From the NCBI GenBank assembly GCA_030068075.1, contig CM057825.1:122857239-122921238 (forward strand): DNA of 64,000 nt, in the 5' to 3' direction. The notes under the pieces were generated by a model. It did no database searches and was not told the DNA's origin. It worked only from the letters and a program-made list of their open reading frames with translations. Of the stretch, positions 22,101 through 36,500 are shown piece by piece. The DNA comes from Paguma larvata. Lineage: Eukaryota; Chordata; Mammalia; Carnivora; Viverridae. The translations under genes were made by a program, and so were the position numbers. Positions within the stretch are counted from its first letter, which is position 1. The number at the start of each line of letters is the position of its first letter.

Positions 22101-25100
22101 AGACAGCTTTACCCTGAGGAATTGATCACATCGTCATTTCTTCCCATGAACCAAAAGTAGCCATCCTTGTCCTTGTGGGCTCGGTCCCCTGTGATGTAAA
22201 AGTCCCCTCGTTCTGATGCCTCTGTCTTCTCAGGATTGTCCTGCAAGACAGAATAAGTCTGTGAAGGGCCATCTCAGCACAGCCACTAAAGCCAGCTATG
22301 GCCCTAGCAGCCCCTTGCAGGAGACCCGGGACCCCTAACAGGAAGTCTAGAAGTTCCCAAAGCCCAAGCTGGCCAGAATTTGCCCTGGACAAAGAGCTAT
22401 GACCTTGTACATTTTCTCTCTTTTAAATGGAAGCAAGTGTCAGGAAATGACTAAGGACAGTCCCTCACTACTATTTTTAGGAGGGTCCAAGGAAGCATAG
22501 TTGGAACACAGGAGGGTGGCCACAGGGCCATGCTCTGGCTTTTTGTTTTTGTTTTTTTTTGGAGGGTGGGGGAGGGATAGAAGAACACACTATGCTCAGG
22601 AATCACTGAAGGCAGAAAATGAGGGCTTGGCCAAAAAGCAAGGGTAGAGGAAAGAGGAAAAATAAAAATCAAACTCTGATTCTCAAAGATTTCAAGAAGC
22701 TACTACTCGACAAGAAAAATAAACAAATTGCTGTTGTATGCAACTATCTGGATACAGCTCAAAAACACTCTGCTGAGGGAAAGAAATCAGATGCACAAAA
22801 ATGAGTACTCTATGATTCCATTTATATAAAGTGCTTTAAAAAAAAAAAAAAGTCAGGGCTCCTGGGTGGCTCAGTCAGTTAAACACCTGACTTCTGCTCA
22901 GGTCATAATCTCATGAATCATGGGTTCAGACCCTGTTATCGGGCTCAGGGACTGGAGCTTGCTTCAGATTCTGTGTCTCCCTTTCTCTCTCTCTGCCCCT
23001 CCCCCACTCGCAATCCCTTTCTTTCAAAAGAAATCAACATTAAAAAAATTTTTTTAAATAGCCAAAATTATTCTATAAGTAACAACAGATAATTTAGCAA
23101 TTGCCTGTGGCTTGGGGATTGACTGCAAAGGGGCATAAGGAAACTTTCTGGGGTGATAAAAATGTTCTATATCTATATCTTGACTATGGTTGTAGTTACG
23201 TTGTATACACGTGTCAAAGTCATTGACCTGTACATATAATATAGGTTACATACATTTTATTGTATGAAAATTATATCTCGATTTAAAAACTGCATTCTGA
23301 GAAAAAAGAAAAAAGCTAAGTTGTCAATACTTAAAATTAAATCTCACACAAAACCTGAAAGTATACGGAGAAAAATCTCTATAGAAGGTTAAACAAGATA
23401 TAATAAAATGGAAAGATAAGAAGACTGAATTTCATGAATATGTTAATTCTCTCCCAAATTGACCTAGAGTTGTAGTGACACTCATTAGAATGCTAACAAA
23501 CATTTTCCATGGAATTTGACAAGTTGATTCTACCATGTATATGAGAGAGTAGAAAGCTAACAGTATGTAAAACATGTTGAAAGAAGCTGAGGAAGAAGGA
23601 GAGCTTTACTCTACTAGATACTAAGACTTTTGAGAATGTTTCCTGGATAAGGTTCTATGGTATCAGCACAGGGAAAAAACAAATCACCAGTTAAGCAGAA
23701 GAATCTGCCAAAACTTAGCTATCTATGGATCTGTCAGACTTTTATTTCTGACCAAGATGACATGACAGATCACTTTTTACTGAGATTTAATTTTTTTCCT
23801 TAGTTAAAAGGGCCCAAGAGGAAAACTAACAGCTGGGGCTGGAAAAAAAAAAGTTGAAAAAAGTAAAGATTCTTGTGCAGCAAGTAACTTTACAAATTAC
23901 CTGACTCTTGCAATGGGATGATCACAGATCCAGAAAGGTCCTGTATGTGAGCACTGTGAGGCCCAGGGTCTCGTCTTTCCTGCCCAATGCTGGATACTGA
24001 GAGGCATGAAGTAGCCCCTCAATAAATAATGAATGTGTAAGTTACTCAGAAAAGTCCAGGATTTGCTACTGCTTACAAAAATGATTAGAAGGAAATACAT
24101 TAAAAATGTAAAATTAGCTCTGCTTGGTGTATTACTGTTTGATGGTTTGGGGGCTTTTTTTTTTGGTTTATTCTGGTAGATAAGTTTTTGTGACTTTAAA
24201 TGAAATACCATGAAAGCCTATTTCTCTTGTAGTCACAGAAAAGCCACTAAAATACACACACACTGCTCTAAAAACAAATGGACTGATTTTTATCTGTTCC
24301 TTCTGGTGCTGTGGCGGACTGATGTCTTCGCATACACGCCAGATGAAATTCCTAATACAGCCACGGTTCTCAGCCATGGCGGCACATGTGAAGCACCAGG
24401 GGAGTGATCCATATCCTCAGAAAGTTTGATCTCAGTGAGTGGGGCCTGGTTGTCAGTGGTGTTCGGAAGCCTCCAAGGTGTTTCTAATGTGCAACCAATG
24501 TTGACAATCGTGTCAATAGAGCTTTCTAGAGAAGAGTTGGGCTAAAAGAAAGCCCATCATAAATACCAACAAAAGCGGGCACGAAGGAGAGGTAATTACT
24601 GGATTCCTACAGAAACTAAGACTAGAATTCTTGGGCACAAGCCCTGCCAGCAAACTCCTCTCCACACAAGACTCAAGATAAAAAGAATCCTGAAAATTAG
24701 GCTCTGACACAAATTGCAGTTTGACTTTTGTGAAGTCCCTTCCTTAATCTGAACTGCAATTTACTCATCACTGAAATGATGGGGGTCTCCCTGGTGTTAT
24801 AAACTTACGCTCTCAGACATACCCATGCTCAAATCCATGTCCAGTACATACTGGTTGCTTGGCCTTGGATAAGTCACTTTATCTTCTTCTAACTTCTTTA
24901 TCAATAATAAGACCAACCTACCTCATGCAGTTATTGCAAGCGTTAAACAAACAGGTGTCTATAAATCTTGAAACACAATGCTTGGCACACAGAAATCATT
25001 GAGAAAATGGTCATTCCCTGCCACTTACCAAATAGCAACTGAAGAAACAGAAGGGCCTGGCGGGCCTGACTCGGACAGCAACATTTCCCTCTTCTCCCAG

Positions 25101-27473
25101 AGGCTGGATGTGGCCCTCATCATCCACAATCTGGCAGAGAGATCGTAGGGCAGCGTCCGGACACCTGCACAGCCAGGCCACCCCACCGGCCGAGCCTGCT
25201 GTCGCTACCCCAGAACGTGCATTCTCCTCTTTGAACCAAGCCTCAACAACAGTTGGGGGAGGCTGCCTACCTGCACATCATAAGGTGGGGATGCTCTCCC
25301 CATGGATCCAGATTTGATTTTCAGGCCTTTGGGATTGGCACAGATTACAACCTGGAGAGAAAGTAGTACCCGTAAGGAGGAGACATTTCCTCTTAGCTTC
25401 CTTCCTGGCGCCCATCTTTGCTCCTACTTTGCCTTCTAACTCTTCTCCACTCTCTCCTCTCCTCCCCTATCTTTCTTTCTGTCTCTTCCTCATCCATTCT
25501 TTCCTTCTCTTCTTTCCATAGTCAACAAACATTCATTGAACACCTACATTTATTGGCACTCACACAAAAAGAACCTAATGTGTCGCTAGCCAAAAGACTC
25601 ACTTGACCGCCAAATCTCTGCTGCCCAGGTGGCTGTGGGGATACTGTCTAAGATTCTGGGCGCTGACCAGAGACAGAGGTCGGCTGTCCTAGTGGACACA
25701 AACAGCACCCTAGGCCATGAGAGTTGGTTTGCTGGCTGTGGTGTCACTGTGAAATCAGTTCAAATTATCTTTAGGTCAAAAGGGAAGAAGAGCTGAAGGA
25801 ATTTTGTTATCAGCTTCTCCCAGTGGGCAGGGCAGTCCCTGACAAGTGTCTGGAGGCAGGAGGCTGGGTGGGTTGGCCGTCTCCACCTACAGGCTGAGGG
25901 CCCAGGTAGAGGTGACCTGTGGCAGGGACCCAGGCCCCAGCAGCACTCACTGTTTCAGACTGGCCATAGCCTTCATGCAGCTCCAGGCCCACTTGGCTCT
26001 TCCATTTCTCTCTCACGTCAGGATTCAGGGCCTCTCCTCCGGTCACACAGTGCCTCAGGCTCTGAAACTGGTACCTTTCTCGGTTGGAAAACAAGGCCAC
26101 CTATGTCAGGATCCCCCCATTCCCCCACTCACCCACCAGTACTGCTGCTCAGGTTTAGACATCTAAAGGCATTGGAGGGTAAAATGCAGGCTTTATAATC
26201 TGTTCCAATTACCCTACCTTTTGGGTTTGCAGGCATGTTCCTTATGGGCAGATAATTTTTTAAAAAATCAAACCTGTCTGATCCTGAAAATCAGAACTTC
26301 ATACAGGAGGTTTTGAATCAGAATTCATATGGTGAATTGGACAAAATAACTTCGTTGAAAACACACTGATGGTACAATTGTCAGGACAGCCATCTGGTTG
26401 TAAATCGATTACAAATTTAAAGGTAGAAAGTTACCCTCTAGGAATTTGACAATTCTGAAGAAAGGGCCAAAAATTCCTACAGATATTAAATACGTTGTAC
26501 ATCTACCACTCCATTTAACAAATTATCCAAAATGTGAACAGTTGGTGTTGCCAATACATTTTCAACCAATTTTTCCCCTTTGATTCACTTGCTTTGACTA
26601 TTAATTAGAATTACCTAGTATCTTTCAACCAAATTCCTCTTGAACAAATCGTTCAGAGCCTGCTTTCTGTTAAAACCATGATACAGAGGTATACACAACG
26701 GGTCAACGAATGGGATGAATTCTTTTATTAGAAAAGAATTCCCCAGGAGAATCTTGCAAGAGCTCCCTCTTAGGTGCTTCATGGACAGAAACATGGGGTG
26801 AGGGAAGATGGAGGGAGGGTCAGGACAACTCCCCATAACTTGGGAGAGAACAGAAGAGGCAGACATGGATCAGAGTGAGTACTAAGGGCAACAGGTATAT
26901 CCATGCTCTAGACTTGTCCTGCCAGCAGATGCTGCTTTGGATTCACCCAGGATGGGACCCTTAGGCACACAGTGTCTTGCTAGCTTCTGTGGGATAGCCA
27001 AGGCATTCACTCAGAGAGCAGCTGAATGGGGTGAATCTGGGGTTGACTGATAGAACGCTATCGTGATGGGCTATAGGCCCTGGCCACAAGTCCCATTCCA
27101 TAGGTGGCTAACAATTATCCAATAATTTCTCCAACCTCACAGAAGTAGCAGACATGCTGCTGAGAGAATGGCCTTTGGGTATATGATGGAGAGATAGCCC
27201 ACCTCAAGTGCTAAAATTCCAAACTATCTTAAATCTATCTAATTCCATCTGAAAGCAAATTCTTGGGTGGGACTGCGGGCAAGAATTTCATTTATGTGGG
27301 GCATCTGCAAAGGATAGGGATGCTATGTGTGTGCGAGACAGAAACAGAGATACATATAATATTCTAGATATATATTCTACATAGAATCACAGATATATGT
27401 GGATATATATGTGCATATATATATACACATTTATATATGTGCGTATATATATGTACAGTTATGTGTATATATA

Positions 27474-27530
<57 letters not shown>

Positions 27531-30500
27531 GAGACAGAGGTGGTACGAGAGGATAGGTGTGCATATGTACATATACTGCTATATATTCACCAACTGCAGT
27601 CCCCAAAGCACCAAGCACTTGGGCTTTACCTGGTCAGATCCTCCTGTACAAGCAGCCGGAAGATGGTAGGGACACAGCAGAGAGTGGTGATCGGGAAACT
27701 GGAGAGAGTCTAAACAAAAGCAATGACAGGTACTGCGGTGGGACTTTGTGGAGATGGAGCAGGTGAACTGGGTCTTCATAGTCTCATCACCAGAGCAGAG
27801 AAGTTGAAAACCACATGTGGCATCCAGCCTCCAAGGTGGCTCTAAATACTTCATTTCCTAATATTTGCACTCTTGTGGGGTCCCTTCCCACATTGAACCA
27901 AGTTTGGTCAATGTGACCAACAGCATTCGGCAGAGGGGACAGATGCCACTTTCAAGATTAGATTATACAAATATTACAGCTTCTGCCTTGGGTGCCAGCC
28001 CTCTCTCTCCTTATCTTAAGTCACTTGCTCTGAGGAAAACAGGCCACCATGTTGTGAGTACACTCGAGTGTATGTAGTCAGAAACTGAAACCTTTGGCCT
28101 CAGCCAGTGAGAAACTAAAGTCCTCTAAAAACCACATGAGTGGGTTTTTCAACAGATTCTCTAGCCCCAGTCAAGCTTTAAGGTAACTACAGTCCTGGCA
28201 GATGTCTATCTTCTCTTATTACGGTAAAACACACATCACCTAAAACTTTTCATTTTAACCACTGTAAAATGTACGGTCTAATGGTCTTAACACATTCACA
28301 TTGTTGTGCAACCATCACCACCAACCATCTCCAGAACTTTAAAATCTTCCAAAACAAAACTCTGTACCCATTACACAATAAGGCCCCATTTCTCCTTTAC
28401 CCTAGCCCCTGACCATTTGCTTTCTGTCTCCATGATTTTAACTACTCTAGATATATCATATAAGTGACCCATACAGTATTTGTCCTTTTGTGGCTGGCTT
28501 ATTTCACTTAACATAATGTCTTTAAGATGCATTCTGTGTCATTTCTTCTTTTTTTTTTAACATTCATTTATTTTTGAGAGACAGAGAGCATTAGTGGGAG
28601 AGGAGCAGAGAGAGAGACACACACAGCTCAGGGCCCAAGGCGAGACTTGAACTCACGAACCATGAGAGCATGACCTGAGCCAAAGTGGGAAGCTCAACTG
28701 ACCGAGATATCCAGCACCCCAAGTGTCATTCCTTCTTTTTAACTGCGGAATAATATTCCATTGTGTGCATGTATCACATCTTGTTTATTCATTTATCTGC
28801 CAGCGGGACTTGGTTGCTTCCACCTTTGGGCTATTAGGAATAATGCTGCCACGAGCATGGATATACCTAGCTGACAGCTTGACTGCAACCTCATGACAGG
28901 CCCTGATTCAGACTCCTGACCACCTGAAACTGTGAGATAATAAATTTTGCTCCAAGATGCTACGTTGAGAGATAACTTACTACAACAGATAACTAATACG
29001 CTAGGTAAGGGCAAGGGGCAATATAGGGACAAGATACACGTTGGCTGCCAAGTTGTCTACAACAGATAACCCATACACTATGGCAGTAAAGGGACAAGGT
29101 ACACACTGGCTGATCAAGCTCTAAGTGAAAAATGATGATGGTGAGCTTGATAATGGCAATAATGATCAGTATGTGTTAAGAACCCACTCTGTGCCAGGCC
29201 CCATGCCTAGAATGGTTTCATCCTCCATAGAACTGTATTATCCCTTTCTTCCTTACAGATGAAGAAACTGAGGCTCAAATTCCTCATCTCAAAGAAGAAA
29301 TTTACGTGACTTTCCAAAGAACACACACACCTAGCAAATGGAAGATTTCGATCAGAGGCCAGGGCTGACGGATGGCACGGCCTGTGCTATTACCCACAAG
29401 GTGACACAGCTTACCTCAGTGCAAAGAGCACGGGCAGATGGCCCCTCGGATGTTTGAAGGAATGGTGGTTAGGATGTAGAGGGCAGAAGGAAGGTGAGCT
29501 GTGTCTTCACTGGGGGTCAATAATCATGAGAAAACCCTGGGGAAATGGGCAGGAGTCATCGGGATACTCGTGCTGGATGAAATATGGATAATAGCACATG
29601 GAATTGAGGAGTAGAGTATGGTTTTCCCCAAGGTTTTGAAAAGGAACTAGAGTTTTGACAGGAGCACAGGAAAGAAAGTGGTGGAGGGAGAGGCACCCGA
29701 TGCAGAAAACACAGAATATGCAAACGTTTATAGATTTTGTTAAATGCTCTCCTCAAGGGATCTAGTTACAGAATAGGCAGTAGCTGAAGGCAAGCAGGTG
29801 GGCAGGAGTCAGATTACAGAAAGTCCTGGGAGCCATTTAGTTTAAAGGATTCTTTTTTTTTTTTTTTTTTTTTTTTTTAACGTTTATTTATTTTTGAGAG
29901 ACAGAGCATGAGCAGAGGAAGGGCAGCGAGAGAGAGGCAGACGCAGAATCCAAAGCAGGCTCCAGGCTCTGAGCCATCAGCACAGAGCCCGACGCGGGGC
30001 TCGAACCCACAGACCGTGAGATCATGACCTGAGCCGAAGTCGGCCGCCCAATCGACTGAGCCACCCAGGCGCCCCAGCCATTTAGTTTAATATTAGCACC
30101 AAAGAGGCCTTGTGGTCACTTATGCCTTTTCTCCTGCAATTTCAAAACCTATATTCCTTTTCTTAAAAAGTTTTATTTATTTAAGTCATCTCTACACCCA
30201 ATGTGGTGCTTGAACTCACAACCCTGAGATCAAGAGTTGCATGCTCTACCGATTGAGCCAGCCAGGCATCCCCAATGCCTACACACCACTCAGCCTATTT
30301 ACACCCAGCACATAAGCCATGTTTTTGTTTCTTACATTTAGAATAAGCTTGGCATCAACTCTGGGCAGCTCATGCACAAAAATGCAAGATCCATGAGGCC
30401 AGGCAGAGAAGAGGGTCCAGGCTGCCTTCACCCAGCCCGTGTCTGATGTGTTCCAGAAGATGTCTGATTTGGTCAAGTCCACCCACTGCCTGCCAAAAAT

Positions 30501-33500
30501 CAGAAAAAGTCAGAATCCTCGGAAATGCTTCTTCTTTTAAAAAAATATTAGAGTATCAATGTTACCTTATTTGGAGTCTTGCTCAACGCTCAGTTATAAC
30601 TCACTTATACTTATCAAATCGGTACAAGAACCATAAAGCCAATCTTTGTCTCAAAAGCATTTATGGAGCATATTCTGTGTTTTTATACTGTAGGTGAAGG
30701 ATACAGAATTAGACAGATCCCAAGCTTTCAAGGGTTCACAGTCTAGTGAGAGTGATCTGTAAGGGAACACATAATCTCAGTACACTGTGATGAAGGCACT
30801 TCTTTACTCAGCCAAAGTTTATTCAGCACTTATTCAGGACTTGGCACTAGAGTGTAGCAAGGAATGGTTAGTTCTGCTTTGAGGAGCTTACAGTTTAGTA
30901 AGTTTAAACATCTAGGAAGCCCCTGGAGAGCAAGCTTTCAGAGTTAAACACAGAGCCATTATACAACTATGCAGTTATGGAGAATGGACGCCTTCCCCAG
31001 AGAAAGGATGGAGACGGTTCTGAGAAATGTTTCCCCAGAGGAGGTGAGGGCTGAGTGAGATGTAAATGATGCACAGGAACTACACAGGGGAGACAGAGAA
31101 GGAAGGACTTCCCAGGAAGGGGAGGCAGTGCCTGCGAGCATGGAATAGACACAAGCGGTCATGTTCTGCGCTTAGATTCTGGGACACATGGTCTTCCTGG
31201 TCCTCAACCTACTCACTGGCTGCTCCTTCTCGGTCTCGTCCTCTGACTTCTCCTTGCTTACCACTTCATTGCAGAAATGCTTCAGGCGTTCGGGGCCGAG
31301 GCCTCTTCTCTTCTCTGTGTCTACTACTCTTTGCTGATCTCATCCAATTTCATGGCATTAAGTACTCCCTTGCTGATAATGCCAGCACGAATCCTTCCCA
31401 CTAACTCTATGCACGTATCTCCAACTACCTCCCAGTATCTGCTTTCTTAACTCGGGGTATGGAGATGTCTAGTAAGCATCTCAAACTTACAATGCTGAAA
31501 ATGAACTCCTCCTGTTTCTCCCACCATACAGATCAATTCAGTCTTCCGGCTATCAGTTAAGGCTTCTAATTGTTCAAGCCATAAAATGTGGCATCACCCC
31601 TGACCCTTCTCATTCTCTCTCACTTCACATGAAACCCGTCAGCAAATCTTATTAGGCCTATGTTCAAAATACATTCAGAATCCTGCCTCCTCTCACTTCC
31701 CCTGCGGAAGCCTCCACCTTGGCCTCTTAATGCACTGGCCTCTGAAGCGGGCCTTTGCTTCATCCTTTGCCCCCTACAATTTATTCTCAACCCAAACTCC
31801 TGAGAGATCCTTTAAAAAAAGCAAATCAGATCACGTCACTCCTCTGCTCAAAATACTCCAAAGTTCCTTAGAAAATTAAACATACAGTCACTGTATGATC
31901 CAGCAATTCCACTTCTGGGTATCTACACCCAAAAGAATTAAAGGCAGAGTTTTGAATAGATGCCCATATACCCATGTTAATAGCAGCACTGGTGATAACA
32001 GCCAAAAAGTGGAAGCAACCCAAGTGTCCATTCTTGGGTGACTGGATAAACAACATCGATATGTGACAAACATTGCAATATTCATTAATGAGTCTAAAAA
32101 GAAAGGAAATTCTGAAACATGCTACAACATGAATGAAACTTGGGGACATTATGCTAAGTGAAATGAGTTAGACATGAGAGGAAAAATACTGTACGATTCT
32201 ACTTATAGGTGGTTCCCAGAGTAGTCAAATTCATAGAGACAGGAAGTAGAATGGTGGCTGTCTCAGTCGAGGGGGGAAGGAATGGGGAATTATTGTGTAA
32301 ATGGATATAGAGTTTCAGGTTTGCAAAACGGAAAAGGTTCAGACATGGATGGTGGGGATGATTGTGTAACAATGTGAATGTCCTTAACGACACTAAGTCC
32401 ACACTTTAAAAGGTTAAGATGGTAAATCTGATGTTATGTGTCTCTTACCACAATTAAACACAAAAACAAAAAATCTCCAACGGCCTCTCCCCTTGATCCA
32501 AGTAAAGCCCAAAGGCCATCCGATTCACCTGATTTCCCCCTTTGTTAGCTCTCTGACCTCACTCTTCTTTTTTTTAACTTTATTTATTTTGAGAGAGACA
32601 GAGAGAGAATGAGCAGGGGACAAGCAGAGAGAGAGATGGAGAAAGAGAGAGAATCCCATGCAGACTCCATACTGTCAGCTCAGAGCCCAACGTAGGACTT
32701 GATCTCATGAACTGTTGAGATCATGACCTGAACCAAAATCAAGAGTCAGACACTCAAGCCGCTGAGCCACCCAGGTGCCCCATGTTAGCTCTCTGACCTC
32801 AATCTTGCCACTATGCCTCTTACATTTCTCCGGCTCATTCCCTACTTTCTGTTACTTGACCTGCCAGATGAGCTGTCCCCTGGTACCTTCCACTGGCCAC
32901 AAAACCCAGTCCATAGCTAGCCTGGGAGTGTTCAACCATCTTGGGGGCCCCAGTAGTGCCACTTGTGAAGTAGATGGCTAGTGGGTCTTGACTCTTGGTC
33001 CTCACACAGTTGTGGTCTGTGGATGCCTTGCTGTAAAATAAAAAATTCTAGGTGGTATTACAAGTAGTAAAAATAGTCATAATAACAATAATATATATAA
33101 CAACAATATTGGCCACCATCTTATTAAACACTACACATGAAGCACTGTGTGGCTAGTTCCAGCTCGCACTGTCTCTGAGCCCTAAATCACCTTGTGGGGT
33201 AGGTACTATCATTGTATCTCTGTGCACATAAGGAAGCTGAGGCTCCAGAACGGTGAAGTGACTCACTCAAAAGAGCCTGTGCTCTTCCACCAGGGCATGA
33301 GGACTTTTTGGTGGAATAATCACGTTTCTGTGTCTATACCTCTTCATATTTAAGGCACAGCTCTGCCCTCACCTCCATTCCAAGTAATATAGGGCTGAAG
33401 GGTTCCTTAAAGTCGGGGTTTGAGATCTGGGTCATTCCTACAGTTCTATGAGCTGGAAAATCTTCTCTCCCACTGGTTCTCAATCAGTGGGAACAGAGGG

Positions 33501-36500
33501 GCTCCCGGTGAGTTGTTAAAAGACATACCATTGCCTAGGCTCCACCCTAGAGAAAAAGAGAATGTTTGATGGGGGGCCAGGGGCATTGGGATATTTTTTT
33601 TTTTGGTGTGTATTTTGGTTTTTTTTTAAGCTCCTCAGGTAATTCTAATGACAGCTAAAATTGAGAATCACTGGTTTAGGCCAACCTGACAACTCATCAA
33701 AATCATCTGGGCTGATCTCCTACAATACAGATTCCCAGGGCCTTCGCTCATATATAACTGGTTAAGTAAGTCAGATGTGGGAATCTGAATTTAAAACAGC
33801 ACTCAAGTTAAATAGTTAAGAAATAAATTAAATTAAAAAAACATAATTTTCCATAATTTTTAGTAGAAAGCTTGCATTCTAATACGGGCAAGAACAACCT
33901 GAAGATTACTTACCATGTCCTCAAGCTTATAAATCTATCTTTTGTACTTTCGTACCTACACGTGCTGAGTATTTTCTTTTCAAGTATCTTTTGATAATCA
34001 TTATACTGAAATATAATTTAATAAAATAATATAAAACGTGTCACATATTGGAAATATATTTTGGAAAATACAAGATATATTACGTACAATGCATGTTCTG
34101 GGTCTTAGAATCCTAAAAATTTGCACCACATTGGAGCGAATGTGGCACATAGTTCTTTTTCAAATAAAGCTACTGATAAGAGACGCATGCTGATATTAGT
34201 AAAAAAACAAAGTGAAACGACACCCAGGTGAATGTGATGTAGTCCGTCTGTGGGATGGGCATGTGTGACTTAATGGTATAGGCCTCTGACCAGACCCCTT
34301 TTTGGTCTGCCTCTGATCAGGACAAAATCTCAAAAGCCAACATAGGCTTCCATCAGGGCCTTGCTCAAAGGCAGATGGCTTTTGGTTCTGTCCCAACTTT
34401 CATGTAACTCCCTGCTACCACCCTGTATAAGTCACTTTACTTTTCCAGTATCAGTTTCCTCACCTGTAAAATTGGGTGAAACGGCACTTAACGGTTTTTT
34501 CCAAGTATTAAATAAGAGCACCAAACACAACAGTCATGACAAAATAGATGTTCATGATGAATGAACGTAGGTAAACGCTTACCGAGCACAATGCCTAGCA
34601 TACACTAAGCACTCAATGCATGGCAGCTATTATTATATTACTAATTGCCCACCCACTATGTCCTAAATGCATCATATGGGTTACCTAGTTTACTCTGATT
34701 AACAGCTCTGTAACCACCAGCACCATTACAGAAGCAGAAGACACCCAGAAAAGCTAATGACAATTCTAGTACTGCCTAAGTGAGTGACTTTGAAGGCTCT
34801 TAAGGTGGTCACTGGGATTAGGTCTCAGGTCCATCTGGTCTCCACAGCTGAGTGCTCCTTTCTGGTTCACTCTCTTCCTGTACAATCCACAATACATTCC
34901 ATCTCCTATTACTTAAAGGGGAAAAACCTTGGCCTCGTCTGTATGCTGTTCTCTGGAGAGCCCCAACTTACCGGAGGAGTTCCCTGAAGTTCATCCAGCC
35001 TGGCCGACTGCCGTCTGACACCAGCAGCTTGGTCTGAAGGGAGGGGCAGTCGGCACTGATGGCATCGATCCTCGGAGCCAGGGAGTCACTGGCGATAATG
35101 GACTTGGCCCTGGATGCCTGCAGCCGGTATTTGAGGTCCATCTCTGTCAGCTGAGAGATGCCCGGAATCATGACAGCCCCTGGAACCACACACAGAGGGG
35201 ATGTTGACTGTGAAGAGGTCCAGACCCAGATATTCCCATCAGAGACAGGAACAGGAAGGGACTGGACAGGGTTAGAATGCCTGAACTGGAAAAGGTAAAA
35301 ATAACGAAAATAATGAAATCCCGACTGTATTTATGGAACACTTACATTCCTAAGAACGTTACATGCATTTTTCATTTAATTCTCACAACCCTGGAGTGTA
35401 GGTGCTATTGGTATACCCATTTCGCAGATTCAAACATCAGCAACAACAATTAAGACTTAGACCCTTACGCCTTAATTAAATGAAATAACTTGCCCAAGAT
35501 CACATGGTTAACATGTTGTAGAACTGGGATTGTGAGTCTAAGAGGTAGTAAACCTAAGGGTTCATGATCTCGAGCACTGTATTACGCTGCGTTAGAGATG
35601 ACCTAACTCCTCAGTTTGCCATGCCTTCAAACAAAAGGCTACAACAAATCCTAGTGCTGAGAGTGGATCTCTTGGGGCGGGTGGTGGGAGGGTAGGTATA
35701 GCAGGTGGGAGCTGGTATAATAGCAAGCAAAGCCACTTCTGAAGGCAGCTGAGTCCATCTCTTCCCATGGGGAAGGGATAAGGAACCAGAAAACAGGGAT
35801 GAATTTTAATCAGACACCTGACAAGCCACCTGAGTATCTCAGAATGGAGGTTCTAAACATCCCATTGATCCCAGCACTCTCATTTTATAGTTGACAAGAA
35901 AGAGATCCTAAAAGAATCAGTCATCCTGCCATGGCCGGTGAGTGAGGACAGTAGACAGAGGAAGGGGCCAAGCCCTACCGGTGTGGGAGCCAAACCAAAG
36001 TTCTTGTTACTCTTTATCTCCTAAACTTTTACAGGTTTTAAAACCCACCGCGAACACTTTGGGAGGCGAATGGTATTTGTTCACTTCATCCCTTGGCTTT
36101 AGCTATTTCCAGAAGAAGTCTCTCCCACCTGGAGTAGTGTGCGGTGTTTTGGGAGCCCAAGCAGATGGTGGAATGCTGGGGAATGTCAGCAAGAGAAACG
36201 AGTCTAACACCGTAGACTGGAACACAGTAATAAGTGCAGATCAAGAGACAAGGCAGTGTGAGAATATAAGACACCCAGCTTGGGTATCCTCTAAAATAGT
36301 GGAGATGATGTTGGACTTGACATGGTGTGGTACGATGTAGTCTTGAATTATTTTATTTGGACATCAATGAAATGGGTGAACCTGCATAATTGGGGGAACT
36401 GAGACACTTAGGGAACAGGAAAAATAATGAAAATAATACTCCAAAAGGAAGTTTTGATCACGCCAAGTGCCCAACACAGTGCCTGGCACAGAGCAGGTCC

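Larger units (their letters stand above)
31140..32880 (+). mobile_element. L2 (LINE-2) copy interrupted by L1M and a CanSINE, ACSM5 intron 4
   Basis: 31160-31860 and 32465-32880 show the L2 pattern (CAGATCACGTCACTCCTCTG; TTAGCTCTCTGACCTCA). 31862-32464 is an old L1M 3' end in sense, and 32562-32782 is a SINE. The 3' side runs up to the donor of coding exon 4. Confidence 0.7.

Noticed and set aside
27364..27713. Tyr/Ile-rich ORFs on both strands
   Set aside because: Translation of the TA/GT microsatellite and the antisense of ACSM5 exon 6.
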